Shown here: positions 7,985 to 16,504 of the stretch, in pieces | Numbering within the stretch: position 1 is the first letter of the stretch | Layout of the letters: each line of letters begins with the position of its first letter | Source: FCB group bacterium | GTDB lineage: Bacteria; Zixibacteria; MSB-5A5; GN15; JAAZOE01 | Length of the DNA: 39,293 nucleotides | Assembly: GCA_024231695.1 (NCBI GenBank) | Contig: JAAEQF010000849.1 | Span: 1 to 39,293, forward strand | Reading direction: 5' to 3' | The notes under the pieces: generated by a model | Database searches by the model: none | What the model was told of the DNA's origin: nothing | What the model saw: the letters and a program-made list of their open reading frames with translations, nothing else | Program-made: the position numbers and the translations under genes

Positions 7985-9748
7985 TTAAAAAGGATTGGCC
8001 GAAAAGCGGGCATAAAACCGAGTATCCTCATCGTCCCGATCGAGACGTTTGGAGATCATTATTTTCAGGTTCTGACTGATATCGACGCCGACACTGAGCG
8101 CGCCATACCATTTCTGCCCGGAAGCCAACCGGTTGTCCTTGATCGCGATTTTACCGCCGTCATACTGCACCAAAGGACTAATCTTTGAATGAGGAATGCG
8201 AAAACGGTATTCTCCGCTGATAATGATGTACTCGTTGCCCATGAATTCCTTATGCCGATAACCGTGCAATGTTCCCAGTCCACCGAGAAAGAAACGGCGG
8301 TTGAGAGGAATATGACTACCCGAGAGACGGCCGTAGGCGGCCAGAAGATTCACCGACAGGTATCGACTAAGCGGTTGATATCGTTTCAGTTTAATCTCTG
8401 TCCGCTCAAAATCAAAATCGCCGGTCCAATCCCCGGGCGAACCTTCATAAGCAGCAAAACCGTACCAACCCTTTTGGGGATGTTTTTCATCGTCGCGAGA
8501 ATCAATGGACAGTTTCAGGGTCAAACTGGTCACCCGGGCATCATCGAAGTCGGAAATTCGAGCCTGCAGAGAATCATAAGGAACCGATGAAAAATTACTT
8601 CGAAAATCTTTCTTACCGAACAACGACCAGAGTTTGGTGTTCGCTTTCAACCAGTTTTGCGTTTCCGACAGATAGCCGATTTCGAGCCTGTTCCATTTTA
8701 AAAAGCCGACCCGAACAAAACCATAAGCGCCCTCGGCTTCGTAAAAATCCTTCCAATCCTCATTAACCAGCAGGGCAAAGATCATGTTTTCACCATCGCC
8801 GATGATCCTGTCATCATCCGACTTGAGCGCCCGGAAGACTTTTCCCCCGATCTGCACCGGGACAGGGCCGCGGATTATGGTTTGGGTCAACCCCAGATTA
8901 TAGCGCCAGCGTTCTGAAGCAAAAGCATAGGCGCCCGTGGCCTCAAACGAGGGTAAAATAGAATCGCCATCGGTATATGTAACACCGCCGCCCAATGTCA
9001 TCCCATCAACTCGATCATAGGAGCAAATGCCTATCCAATCGGTGTTGTTTTCAAACTTCTTCCACCGGCGGGCGCGATTACGCCGGGATGAATGATCCCC
9101 CTTGGAAGACGACACCAAACCATACACCGACGACTCTGGATCAAGTTTAATCGATCCATTGATGGCAATTATGTCTCCGCGAATCACTGCATCGCCACCG
9201 ACTCGAATATCGCCAAAGACGGCCACTACGTCGCCGTTTACTTCACCGTTAATTTCTACTTCCCCGGAGAGAGCAACTACCGAACCGCGAACGAATTTAT
9301 CCTCATCCACTACAATTGTTTCCCAGTAGGAGATTAGATCTCTGTTCTTCCGGAAACTCTGTTTCTTCCGATTGGGATCGATACTCATAAAAGTGATTAT
9401 CGTCGCCCCTCGGCCGTCATTAGCATCCACCTGTAAGGTGCCGATATCCTCAACCGGAATAAACCGGCCGGAAATCTCAAAACCACTGTTATCCAAACGT
9501 ATCGCCTCGCCAATGACAATCGATCGGTCCTTGTGTTCAACCAGGTCAGCCGCATATTCGGCGCGGAATTGCACCTCGTCCCTTTCATATAGAACCACCG
9601 TCCAAGTTTCTCGATCCACGGCCAGTTCCAGAAGAGGCTTGTCTTTCTTCTTGCTTTCATATTTTTTATATACCGGATCAGCTCCCAATGCCGGAACAGA
9701 CAAAAGAAGGGTCAGTGTTAGCGATATCAGTAGTCCTGCAAATCTCAT
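7985..9748 (-). CDS. Omp85-like outer-membrane barrel with bactofilin-like domain
   Basis: The start is taken at the ATG at 9748 because GAGGAG lies 6 nt upstream and a signal peptide follows at once (MRFAGLLISL, cleavage near ALG-AD); an upstream ATG in the same frame has no such site. The protein is 587 aa. Residues about 140-200 contain short repeats (GEVEINGEVNGDVVAVFGDI, then GDIIAINGSI) typical of bactofilin-like beta solenoids. The rest is a beta barrel of Omp85/BamA-TamA type: it has the GGLGTLHGYRHKEF segment, equivalent to the conserved RGY/F lid-lock region, and ends in Phe, the outer-membrane sorting signal. It may act in outer-membrane assembly or as an envelope structural protein. 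Placing a bactofilin-like stretch in the periplasm is unusual. A sigma54-like promoter lies just upstream. Confidence 0.8.
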   Translation of the reverse strand: MRFAGLLISLTLTLLLSVPALGADPVYKKYESKKKDKPLLELAVDRETWTVVLYERDEVQFRAEYAADLVEHKDRSIVIGEAIRLDNSGFEISGRFIPVEDIGTLQVDANDGRGATIITFMSIDPNRKKQSFRKNRDLISYWETIVVDEDKFVRGSVVALSGEVEINGEVNGDVVAVFGDIRVGGDAVIRGDIIAINGSIKLDPESSVYGLVSSSKGDHSSRRNRARRWKKFENNTDWIGICSYDRVDGMTLGGGVTYTDGDSILPSFEATGAYAFASERWRYNLGLTQTIIRGPVPVQIGGKVFRALKSDDDRIIGDGENMIFALLVNEDWKDFYEAEGAYGFVRVGFLKWNRLEIGYLSETQNWLKANTKLWSLFGKKDFRSNFSSVPYDSLQARISDFDDARVTSLTLKLSIDSRDDEKHPQKGWYGFAAYEGSPGDWTGDFDFERTEIKLKRYQPLSRYLSVNLLAAYGRLSGSHIPLNRRFFLGGLGTLHGYRHKEFMGNEYIIISGEYRFRIPHSKISPLVQYDGGKIAIKDNRLASGQKWYGALSVGVDISQNLKIMISKRLDRDDEDTRFYARFSANPF

Positions 9749-9776
9749 TTTATCCTCCTCTTTTGTCTTTCTGTTA

Positions 9777-9792
9777 TACAACTGCCGTGCCG
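9777..9792 (-). promoter_or_regulatory. Sigma54-like -24/-12 element
   Basis: On the minus strand CGGCAC, five bases, then TTGTA resembles the sigma54 consensus (TGGCAC-N5-TTGCA). GG at -24 is intact; the -12 GC is GT here, a real weakness. It lies about 30 bp before the Omp85-like start, next to a gene for a sigma54 activator. Confidence 0.35.
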
Positions 9793-9854
9793 AAAAAATA
9801 ACTCCATATACCGCCGGATGTTACATAAAAACCATCGTTTGCGGCGTGTGTATA

Positions 9855-9873
9855 TTACACGTTATCTGTGTAA
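9855..9873. promoter_or_regulatory. Palindrome, candidate activator binding site (UAS)
   Basis: TTACAC (9855-9860), 7 bp, GTGTAA (9868-9873) is a perfect inverted repeat. A further TTACACG half-site overlaps the stop of the response-regulator gene at 9888. The palindrome is about 60-80 bp upstream of the sigma54-like element, a usual distance for NtrC-family enhancer sites. Confidence 0.4.
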
Positions 9874-9887
9874 ACAGGAAGTCTTTA

Positions 9888-11222
9888 TTACACGATGCCA
9901 AAAAGTTTGAGCTTTTTGGACAGGTTGCCGCGGTCCATACCCAACTCCCGGGACATGGCTGCGATATTGCCTTTATGCTTGAGAAACAATTGCGACAAAT
10001 AGCCGGTTTCGAACTGGCGGACGGCCGCATTCAGGCGGTTTTCCCCGGAACTGTTTGCAGCCGGGCTATAATTCTGACGACTCCGGTAAACCCGGCGAAT
10101 ATCATCGGGGCCAATCACTCCTGGATCACACTCGAATAAAAGCTGATCGACAAAATTCTTCAACTGCCTGATATTACCCGGCCATTCGAACGATGCGGCC
10201 ATACCCATGGCTTCGGACGAAAGCTCGTACAGTTCTCCCGCTTCGCGCATACTCATAAAACATGCAATTAACAAAGGTATGTCTTCAAGGCGATCGCGCA
10301 ACGGCGGCACGTTTATGGCGATCACATTGAGGCGATAAAGAAGATCTTCGCGAAATTCCCCTTCGCCGGCCATTCCGAGAAGATCCCGATTAGTGGCTAC
10401 AACTAAACGACAGGCGGCGGTCAAAGTCTGCTCCGCACCAAGTTTTTCAAATTGTCCGTACTCCAGCACGCGTAAAAGTTTGCCCTGTAGCGTTATAGGT
10501 ATTTCGCCTATTTCATCCAGAAAAAGCGTCCCGCTTCCGGCTTGCTCAAAGCGACCGTTGCGGTCCTTATGGGCCCCGGTAAAGGCACCCTGGACATGGC
10601 CGAACAGTTCCGATTCAAAGAGCGTTTCCGGTATGGCCGGGCAATTGACCACTACCAATGGTTCAGCCTTGCGTAAAGAAAGATAATGCAGATGCCGGGC
10701 TACCAATTCCTTGCCGGTTCCGGTTTCGCCTGTGATCAGGACGGTCGAATCACTGGCAGCCGCCTTCGAGATCATCTCCTGCAACCGGACAACCGCCTGC
10801 GACCGGCCGATAATCCGGTATTTATCCAGAATATGTCCGACCAGTTTTCCTTCTCTCTTAACCGTATTGGAAAAGCGAAGGGCCTGTTTGACGGTCAAAA
10901 GCACTCGTTGGGGTAAAAGCGGCTTTTCAATGTAATCGAAAGCGCCCAGCTTGATGGCCGATACCGCAGTAGGAATATCACCGCGCCCGGAAATGACGAT
11001 TACCGGCAGTCCCGCCAGTCGGTCGTGATTGTCCGCCAGAAAGGATATGCCGTCCTTGCCCGGCATCTGAATATCGAGCAGGATCAACTCGATATCTTCC
11101 TTGTCAAGCATCTTCTCGCCCGCCTCGGCCGTTTCCACGGCTTCTGCCCGATAACCTTCATCGCCCAGCAGTCCCACCAGCGAGGATCGGATATATTTTT
11201 CGTCGTCGATTACAAGTATCAT
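9888..11222 (-). CDS. NtrX/NtrC-family sigma54-dependent response regulator
   Basis: 444 aa. The receiver domain (1-120) has the acidic pair DD at 6-7 and the phospho-acceptor Asp at 50 (LLLDIQMPGKDG). The AAA+ domain has Walker A GETGTGKE, the sigma54-contacting GAFTGA intact (in VQGAFTGAHKDRNG), Walker B FLDEIGEIP and the arginine-rich LLYRLNVI region. A Fis-type helix-turn-helix ends the protein (LGMDRGNLSKKLK). It should activate sigma54 promoters by ATP hydrolysis after phosphorylation. It follows its NtrY-like kinase by 5 bp, so the two form a cognate pair. The Omp85-like gene downstream, with a sigma54-like promoter and palindrome in the gap, is the obvious first target, by inference. 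Confidence 0.93.
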   Translation of the reverse strand: MILVIDDEKYIRSSLVGLLGDEGYRAEAVETAEAGEKMLDKEDIELILLDIQMPGKDGISFLADNHDRLAGLPVIVISGRGDIPTAVSAIKLGAFDYIEKPLLPQRVLLTVKQALRFSNTVKREGKLVGHILDKYRIIGRSQAVVRLQEMISKAAASDSTVLITGETGTGKELVARHLHYLSLRKAEPLVVVNCPAIPETLFESELFGHVQGAFTGAHKDRNGRFEQAGSGTLFLDEIGEIPITLQGKLLRVLEYGQFEKLGAEQTLTAACRLVVATNRDLLGMAGEGEFREDLLYRLNVIAINVPPLRDRLEDIPLLIACFMSMREAGELYELSSEAMGMAASFEWPGNIRQLKNFVDQLLFECDPGVIGPDDIRRVYRSRQNYSPAANSSGENRLNAAVRQFETGYLSQLFLKHKGNIAAMSRELGMDRGNLSKKLKLFGIV

Positions 11223-11227
11223 ATTAT

Positions 11228-12679
11228 TTACTCATCAATTGGTCTGTCCATCGGAAGATCGAAACGGGCCTCGGTCATTTCACCCTGCAATCGGAGAGTA
11301 AGTGTTCCTCCGTGATCGAGGATAATCTTTTCGGCCACGGCCAATCCCAGACCGCTGCCTCCTTCGCGCGTGGAGAAATACGGCATCTTGGCCGATCGAA
11401 GATTGACTTCAGCGGCCGCCCTATCGCGGTTTTCATTGGCAACCATAAACCATACGGAATCTTCTTCCTTGCCACAACTTATGGAAATACGGCCCTTGGG
11501 CGGAGCAAAGGCCATGGCATTATTCAACAGGTTGACCATCACCTCACGCAAACGATCGGGATCGCCATTGATTTCACCAGTCTCCCTTGCCGACAGATTT
11601 TTGAAAGCAAATTCTGCCAGTTGCGCATCGAACAAGCGCAACACTTCATCGGCCAATTGATCGAAATCAAAAATCACGAATTTCGGTTCGGGCAGTCCGG
11701 CCAGTGACGAATAATCGGCCGCCAGCCGCCTTAGATGTTCGACCTCGGCCGTAATCGCCTCGAATGCCTCAGCATACGGGTCATATCCGCCGCTTTCTTT
11801 CAATTTGCTTTGTATCCGATATAGCGAGATCGAAATCGGAGTCAGCGGATTTTTTAGCTCATGAGCCATTCTCCGGGCGAAACCCTGCCAGGCAGCCACC
11901 CGCTCGACGGCCATCAGCCGCCGCCGACTTTGCTCCAGATCATTCGCCATGCGATTGAAAGTCGCCGACAAATTGACCACCTCCTCGGTTCCGGCAAGGA
12001 CGAGTTGCTGCGGAAGCTCTCCGCGCGCCATCGTCCCTGCGAATAGATCGAGCCGCTCCAGCGGATTTGTTATCGAGGCCGAAAGGCGTCGTGACAAAAT
12101 ATAGGCGGCCAAAAGTACGGCCAGCAAAACGGCGGCCAGGGCCGCACCGGCAAAAAATATGAACGCTGGCAGGATATTTTTATATTCCCGGCTTTCGCTA
12201 AGACTTTGCGAGGCCGCCTCAAAACCACTTAAGTATTCCCGGTCAAATATAAAACCTCCGGCGACCAGGCCCGTGCCCGCTTCTTCCGCATAGCCAATTA
12301 TCAGAGATGTACCGATCACTTTGCGTATCGGCCCCGGCCCGGCGAGCAAAACTGATCGAATGGAAGTTTCCATTTCAGTCAACTCGGTAATTACCTGCGT
12401 CTCGCCATCGACGGTTATCGCCCGCCAATGTAAATTCCCGGAATCTCTCATCCGGTCCGACTGCCCTGCACTCGATAAATTTCCTCGAATTGACTGCTGA
12501 AGATAATCCTCCATCAGACGCAACGAATTGATCGTCCGATCCGGCGCGGATGAGGCCAGCATCATTTCGGCCTGATCAACCGCCTGGGCAATCATATAAT
12601 AGGAAACCAGCGCCATGATAACGGGAGGAATGAGGGCAAACAGAACCAGATAGCGAAAAATCATGGTCCGTAAAAGCAT
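11228..12679 (-). CDS. NtrY-like membrane sensor histidine kinase
   Basis: 483 aa. A first transmembrane helix lies near the N-terminus (FRYLVLFALIPPVIMALVSY). A periplasmic sensor region of about 130 residues follows, then a second helix (ILPAFIFFAGAALAAVLLAV region) and a HAMP domain (LSASITNPLERLDLFAGTMA). The HisKA box AWQGFARRMAHELKNPLTP is very close to the NtrY form. The HATPase domain has LLNNAMAFAPP and EGGSGLGLAVAEKI. It phosphorylates, by inference, the response regulator encoded 5 bp downstream. It starts 6 bp after the NUDIX gene and so belongs to the rsbU-nudix-ntrY-ntrX run. The sensed signal is unknown. Confidence 0.92.
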   Translation of the reverse strand: MLLRTMIFRYLVLFALIPPVIMALVSYYMIAQAVDQAEMMLASSAPDRTINSLRLMEDYLQQSIRGNLSSAGQSDRMRDSGNLHWRAITVDGETQVITELTEMETSIRSVLLAGPGPIRKVIGTSLIIGYAEEAGTGLVAGGFIFDREYLSGFEAASQSLSESREYKNILPAFIFFAGAALAAVLLAVLLAAYILSRRLSASITNPLERLDLFAGTMARGELPQQLVLAGTEEVVNLSATFNRMANDLEQSRRRLMAVERVAAWQGFARRMAHELKNPLTPISISLYRIQSKLKESGGYDPYAEAFEAITAEVEHLRRLAADYSSLAGLPEPKFVIFDFDQLADEVLRLFDAQLAEFAFKNLSARETGEINGDPDRLREVMVNLLNNAMAFAPPKGRISISCGKEEDSVWFMVANENRDRAAAEVNLRSAKMPYFSTREGGSGLGLAVAEKIILDHGGTLTLRLQGEMTEARFDLPMDRPIDE

Positions 12680-12685
12680 GCGGCT

Positions 12686-13252
12686 TTACCGATCCAAAAA
12701 TCGACGGCGATACAGGGCCAACGCGTCGATATGAGCCTGAAAGGCAATATTTGCCGGTATTTCGTCAAACCCGAAATACCGGGCGTCGAGAGCATCATCG
12801 GCCGCTGTCAGGCTGCCTCCGACTACATCGGCCAGATATAAAATCAACACGGCATGGGTACGGGGATCATCCATGCCAAAAAAAATATCAAAAAGCGACT
12901 TGACCGATATTTCCAGTCCGGTTTCCTCTTTTAGTTCACGGACAGCCGTTTGTTGAGGATGCTCCGTCCATTCGGTGAAACCGGCCGGAATGCACCAGTC
13001 ACCCAGTCCCGGCTGGATTGATCGCTGAACCAGAAGAATTTTATTTTCCTCGACAATTATCGCCCCTGCCGCTGGTGTCGGATTTTGATAATAGATAAAA
13101 CCGCATTCCCGGCAATGCGGACGAATCTTGTCTTCAACTTTTTCAATGACCAGTTCGGCCCGACAGCGGGGGCAGAACCTATAACCGTTATAATCGTTGG
13201 AACGCCCTAATTCACGGCCGCTGATTAGATGGTTCAGGTCATCATCGTTCAT
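12686..13252 (-). CDS. NUDIX hydrolase with N-terminal zinc ribbon
   Basis: 188 aa. A zinc ribbon formed by CPRC and CREC (about 28-52) precedes a NUDIX fold. The NUDIX box G-x5-E-x7-RE-x2-EE-x-G is complete, beginning GFTEWTEH and running through AVRELKEETGLEI. This arrangement is common in ADP-ribose/NAD-type or general nucleoside-diphosphate hydrolases, but the substrate cannot be told from the sequence. The ATG overlaps the stop of the RsbU-like gene in an ATGA (4 bp), so translation is probably coupled. Its place inside a signalling operon may only reflect co-transcription. Confidence 0.9.
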   Translation of the reverse strand: MNDDDLNHLISGRELGRSNDYNGYRFCPRCRAELVIEKVEDKIRPHCRECGFIYYQNPTPAAGAIIVEENKILLVQRSIQPGLGDWCIPAGFTEWTEHPQQTAVRELKEETGLEISVKSLFDIFFGMDDPRTHAVLILYLADVVGGSLTAADDALDARYFGFDEIPANIAFQAHIDALALYRRRFLDR

Positions 13253-15501
13253 ACTACTTCCCGCGATTGAATCTTGAGAATGATAAGGGTCGTGTCATCT
13301 TCAGGAGTATCGGCCACGGTGAAATCTTCGACCTGTCCCAAGATGGTATCCTTGATATAGGCCGGCGTTTTGTGTCGGTTTTCCCTTAAGAAATCTATAA
13401 TACGATCTTCGCCGAATTCATCTTCATTTTTATCGTGCGCTTCAGACAAACCATCGGTGTAGAAAAAGAGCAGATCATCCGGTCGTAACTGTACTTTTTG
13501 GGATTGGTATTCGTTATTCTTAAATGCTCCAACGATGGTGCCGCCAGTTTCCAGAAGCTCATAACTGCCGTCGGCCCTCATCAGAATAGGATAATTATGA
13601 CCCGCGTTGGAAAACTCAAACTCAAACGACTCGGGATGAAAGACGCCATAGAATAGAGTCGCATATTTCCCCGAAGATGAAGACAGCCCGGAAACAATAT
13701 TGTTGACGTTGGTAACTGTTTCGGGAACCACCCGGCAATTGCAGACTTCGGTGCGCAATACGGCCTGAATCTGAGCGGCCAGCATGGCCGCCGGCATTCC
13801 CTTGCCCGAAACGTCGGCGATAACCAGAGCCATTTTACCGTCTTCGCCCGTATCGACAAAATCGTAAAAATCGCCCCCCACCGTTCTCGACGGTCGGCTG
13901 TGGGCCTCGAAAGAATACCCGGTCCCGTGCGGCGGGTTTTCAGGCAGTAAGTTGAGCTGAATCTGGCGAGCCAGGTTCATTTCCTCTTCCAGCCGCTGTT
14001 TAACCACCGACTCCCGGTAAAACCGCACATTGGACAAAGCCACGACCAACTGGTTGGCCAGTGTGGACAGCACCGTCTTGTCTTCAAAACTGAACTTGAA
14101 TCCGGTGATCTTGTCGGTCAGGGTGATAAAACCGAGTAAATGTTCCCGATCACGGAGAGGTACTACCATATGCGTATTGTTGACCTGCAATAGCGTCGCC
14201 AGCGGCGAGCCCAGATGCCAGGTTTCAATTTGATCGAAAAAGGTCGGCAAATTTAACTGGCCGATAGCACCCAGCAACGAATCGGTGTTACTCAAATTAG
14301 TTGACTCTGCCTCGCTATCAGGAAAATAAATATATGAGCTTAGAGCGTCATCATATATAGCAAAACCGACGCCCTCGACCTGCATACTCCCCTTGAGCGT
14401 ATCCTCCACCAGCCGGAACAACTGTTGCCGATCGAGGATGGAAATGATCTGCGATGAAAGGCGGTTCATGATATTGCGATAATCCGCTTTGTCTTTCAAA
14501 AACATCCGCTTGATAAAATTATCGATCTGATTGTTGATCGGTTGAAAGAAAATCAGGGCCACGACGATAAAGCCGATGTTTAAAAGCGGAATCTCTTGAC
14601 CGACGAACTTCTCCAGCATACTCGACAATCTGGTGATGGCGATAATATAGATACCAACCAGGAGTGCTGAAGAGACGGTATAAACCAGCGATTGGCGGAT
14701 AATCAGGCGAATATCGAGGAATTGATAGCGGATGATCGAATAGGCTATTGACCCGGCGCCCATGACCAAAGCCAAAACTGTCAGAAGCGAACTCAGTGTC
14801 TCGGATATCTCCAACGGCACCAGATTGGGCAAAATGAAAGTAAAGACATAAAGCCCGAGGGCGAAGTGAGTTCCCAGAAGGATTACCCGCACCTGTTTGC
14901 GCAGACGTGGTGCCTCAACCAACCGCATCCCCCGATAGAGATAGCCCACGGCCACCAAAACGTAAACCAGATTGACCAATGAAAACAATTTTTTATGCGA
15001 GGCCAATAGCAGGCTCACCGGTATCATCATCCATTTCATCAGGGAGGTGATCGGTTCGAGGATACTGTTAAACAAACCGCCATCGCCGGACTCGATAGTC
15101 AAGAATTCCAGAACCCGGTCAGTGTCGGAAAAGAAGATGACCAGAATTATATGGAACAGGTGCGGAACAGCCACCATATAGCGCCAGCGGCTGCGTCGGG
15201 TAGCCAATCGGTCATAGGGGAATATCCAGGAAAAGTAAACCAGCACCGGAAAAAACAATTCCCAGATATAAAACAGGTTGTAGAGAAACGATTCTTTAAA
15301 TGGCGATGCCGCCTGATACGGAGAGATGACCGTTCCCAGGGCAATGAAAATCGGACCAAGCCCGGCCAAAAAGAGCATGGCCGAAGTCACCCGGTTGAGG
15401 CGAATGCGGGCCGAATCGCGGATAATCAGTACCGCGAGATATATCAACCCTGCCCCAAAGGCAAAATAGAATAGTGTAAATATGAGCTGTTGCGTACTCA
15501 T
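13249..15501 (-). CDS. RsbU/SpoIIE-type PP2C phosphatase with membrane and GAF domains
   Basis: About 750 aa from the ATG at 15501 (GAGGG just upstream; a TTG three codons earlier is possible). The first roughly 320 residues hold about 8-9 hydrophobic helices. A GAF-like domain (about 345-490), a short coiled linker (EEEMNLARQIQLNLLPE) and a PP2C phosphatase domain follow. The metal-binding motifs GGDFYDF and ADVSGKGMPAA and the terminal DDTTLIIL are present. Enzymes of this class dephosphorylate a STAS anti-anti-sigma factor and thereby free a sigma factor. The STAS protein and an RsbW-like kinase are encoded just upstream, giving a complete partner-switch set. The membrane part probably senses a signal. 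Confidence 0.92.
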   Translation of the reverse strand: MSTQQLIFTLFYFAFGAGLIYLAVLIIRDSARIRLNRVTSAMLFLAGLGPIFIALGTVISPYQAASPFKESFLYNLFYIWELFFPVLVYFSWIFPYDRLATRRSRWRYMVAVPHLFHIILVIFFSDTDRVLEFLTIESGDGGLFNSILEPITSLMKWMMIPVSLLLASHKKLFSLVNLVYVLVAVGYLYRGMRLVEAPRLRKQVRVILLGTHFALGLYVFTFILPNLVPLEISETLSSLLTVLALVMGAGSIAYSIIRYQFLDIRLIIRQSLVYTVSSALLVGIYIIAITRLSSMLEKFVGQEIPLLNIGFIVVALIFFQPINNQIDNFIKRMFLKDKADYRNIMNRLSSQIISILDRQQLFRLVEDTLKGSMQVEGVGFAIYDDALSSYIYFPDSEAESTNLSNTDSLLGAIGQLNLPTFFDQIETWHLGSPLATLLQVNNTHMVVPLRDREHLLGFITLTDKITGFKFSFEDKTVLSTLANQLVVALSNVRFYRESVVKQRLEEEMNLARQIQLNLLPENPPHGTGYSFEAHSRPSRTVGGDFYDFVDTGEDGKMALVIADVSGKGMPAAMLAAQIQAVLRTEVCNCRVVPETVTNVNNIVSGLSSSSGKYATLFYGVFHPESFEFEFSNAGHNYPILMRADGSYELLETGGTIVGAFKNNEYQSQKVQLRPDDLLFFYTDGLSEAHDKNEDEFGEDRIIDFLRENRHKTPAYIKDTILGQVEDFTVADTPEDDTTLIILKIQSREVV

Positions 15502-15522
15502 ATCCCTCAATGTCCGATAAAG

Positions 15523-15945
15523 CTACAGTTTCTTGACGATTTCCACGCGCGTACCCCCCGATGGGGTTGTCAGGACCTTGACGTCATCAACGAAGTTTTT
15601 GACGATAAACAGGCCCCGGCCGACTTCGCGCAGAAGATTCTGGTCGTCAATTGGATCCGGCAAATGATCATAGTCAAAACCACAACCCTGATCCTGAACC
15701 GATATTTTCAGCTCTGAGGCAGAGACAGTCAGATTGATTTCAACCTGTTTTTCCACATTCGAGCCATTGCCATGAATAATGGCGTTGTTTACCAACTCCG
15801 ACACCGAGATAGCGATGTCGGTGATGATTGAGGCGTCAACATGCGCCCCATAAAGCTTCTCCTCCACATATTTATCCACGTCGGCCAGAAAATTGGTGGA
15901 AGAGGGAATGATTATGCCGTTTGGCAAAATAGTTGGTTTGTTCAT
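15523..15945 (-). CDS. RsbW-like anti-sigma factor / serine kinase
   Basis: 140 aa from the ATG at 15945; a TTG 12 bp upstream is in frame but less likely. It is a single GHKL ATPase domain of the HATPase_c_2 type: the N-box ISVSELVNNAIIHGNG, the DQGCGFDYD motif and GRGLFIVKNFVDDV are all visible. Members bind a sigma factor and phosphorylate the STAS partner. The gene is between the STAS gene and the RsbU-like phosphatase. A terminator-like hairpin with its T-run ends about 10 bp before this start, so expression from the STAS promoter should be partly cut off. The target sigma factor is not known; none of the SigB type is in the window. Confidence 0.88.
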   Translation of the reverse strand: MNKPTILPNGIIIPSSTNFLADVDKYVEEKLYGAHVDASIITDIAISVSELVNNAIIHGNGSNVEKQVEINLTVSASELKISVQDQGCGFDYDHLPDPIDDQNLLREVGRGLFIVKNFVDDVKVLTTPSGGTRVEIVKKL

Positions 15946-15955
15946 GGTTCTTCTC

Positions 15956-15986
15956 AAAAAAAAGGCAGGCCGCGATGCAACCTGCC
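15956..15986 (-). terminator. Intrinsic terminator/attenuator between the STAS and RsbW genes
   Basis: On the minus strand GGCAGG, an 11-nt loop, CCTGCC (bases 15986-15964) is followed by eight T (15963-15956). It ends about 10 bp before the RsbW-like ATG, so read-through decides how much of the downstream genes is made from the STAS promoter. Confidence 0.65.
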
Positions 15987-16010
15987 AGACCCTTCATTGG
16001 GTATCATTGC

Positions 16011-16346
16011 TTAAAAAGAGCTGATCGCTTCATCAACGGTATCGAACGACTTGAATATCGTCACCAGTTTGGTTATGGTCAAAAGCGACTGGATTTTCTC
16101 GGTCACATTGGCCAGCTTCAATTCGCCGTCCGCCTTTTTCAGCGTCGTCAGTCCGGAAATCAAAAGCCCTAACCCGGTTGAGTTCATCCAGTCCACTTTG
16201 CCCAAATCGACCACAATGCTTTTTCTATCATTTTCGATCAATTCATGTAAAAGATCGTGCAAAGCAGTTGATTCCGGACCACCCATTATCTTGCCTTTCG
16301 GCTCAATAACCGTAACGCTGCCTTCTTCGCGATGACTAAGTTTCAT
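16011..16346 (-). CDS. STAS-domain anti-anti-sigma factor (RsbV/SpoIIAA type)
   Basis: 111 aa, one STAS domain. The phosphorylation loop is DWMNSTGLG, with Ser (and Thr next to it) at the place phosphorylated by RsbW-type kinases. The start is clear: GGGGAGA lies 5-6 nt before the ATG. Dephosphorylated STAS protein sequesters the anti-sigma kinase; the PP2C phosphatase encoded two genes downstream would reactivate it. The gene has its own promoter-like sequence upstream and a terminator downstream, so it is probably made in excess over the kinase. Confidence 0.92.
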   Translation of the reverse strand: MKLSHREEGSVTVIEPKGKIMGGPESTALHDLLHELIENDRKSIVVDLGKVDWMNSTGLGLLISGLTTLKKADGELKLANVTEKIQSLLTITKLVTIFKSFDTVDEAISSF

Positions 16347-16410
16347 TTATTTCTCCCCGCTAAGGAAATTTACGCGTTTTTGAAAAGCAGGCCGCTTGTT
16401 TATCTCATAG

Positions 16411-16439
16411 ATTATACGCGCACATCTCTGCCATCAAAA
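16411..16439 (-). promoter_or_regulatory. Promoter-like sequence for the STAS gene
   Basis: On the minus strand there is a perfect TATAAT (16416-16411). A weak TTTTGA -35 sits 17 bp upstream (16439-16434), or TTGATG at a 15-bp spacing. It lies about 65 bp before the STAS start. Confidence 0.4.
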
Positions 16440-16504
16440 CCATAAGTTTCCATTTCGGGAGCCCAAAGTCAAGCATTTTATCGGCCCTCCCCGATCCTCG
16501 CCGG

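Noticed and set aside
9372..10139. 255-aa plus-strand ORF across the Omp85-like/response-regulator gap
   Set aside because: Overlaps two real genes on the other strand and the regulatory gap, and has no domain.
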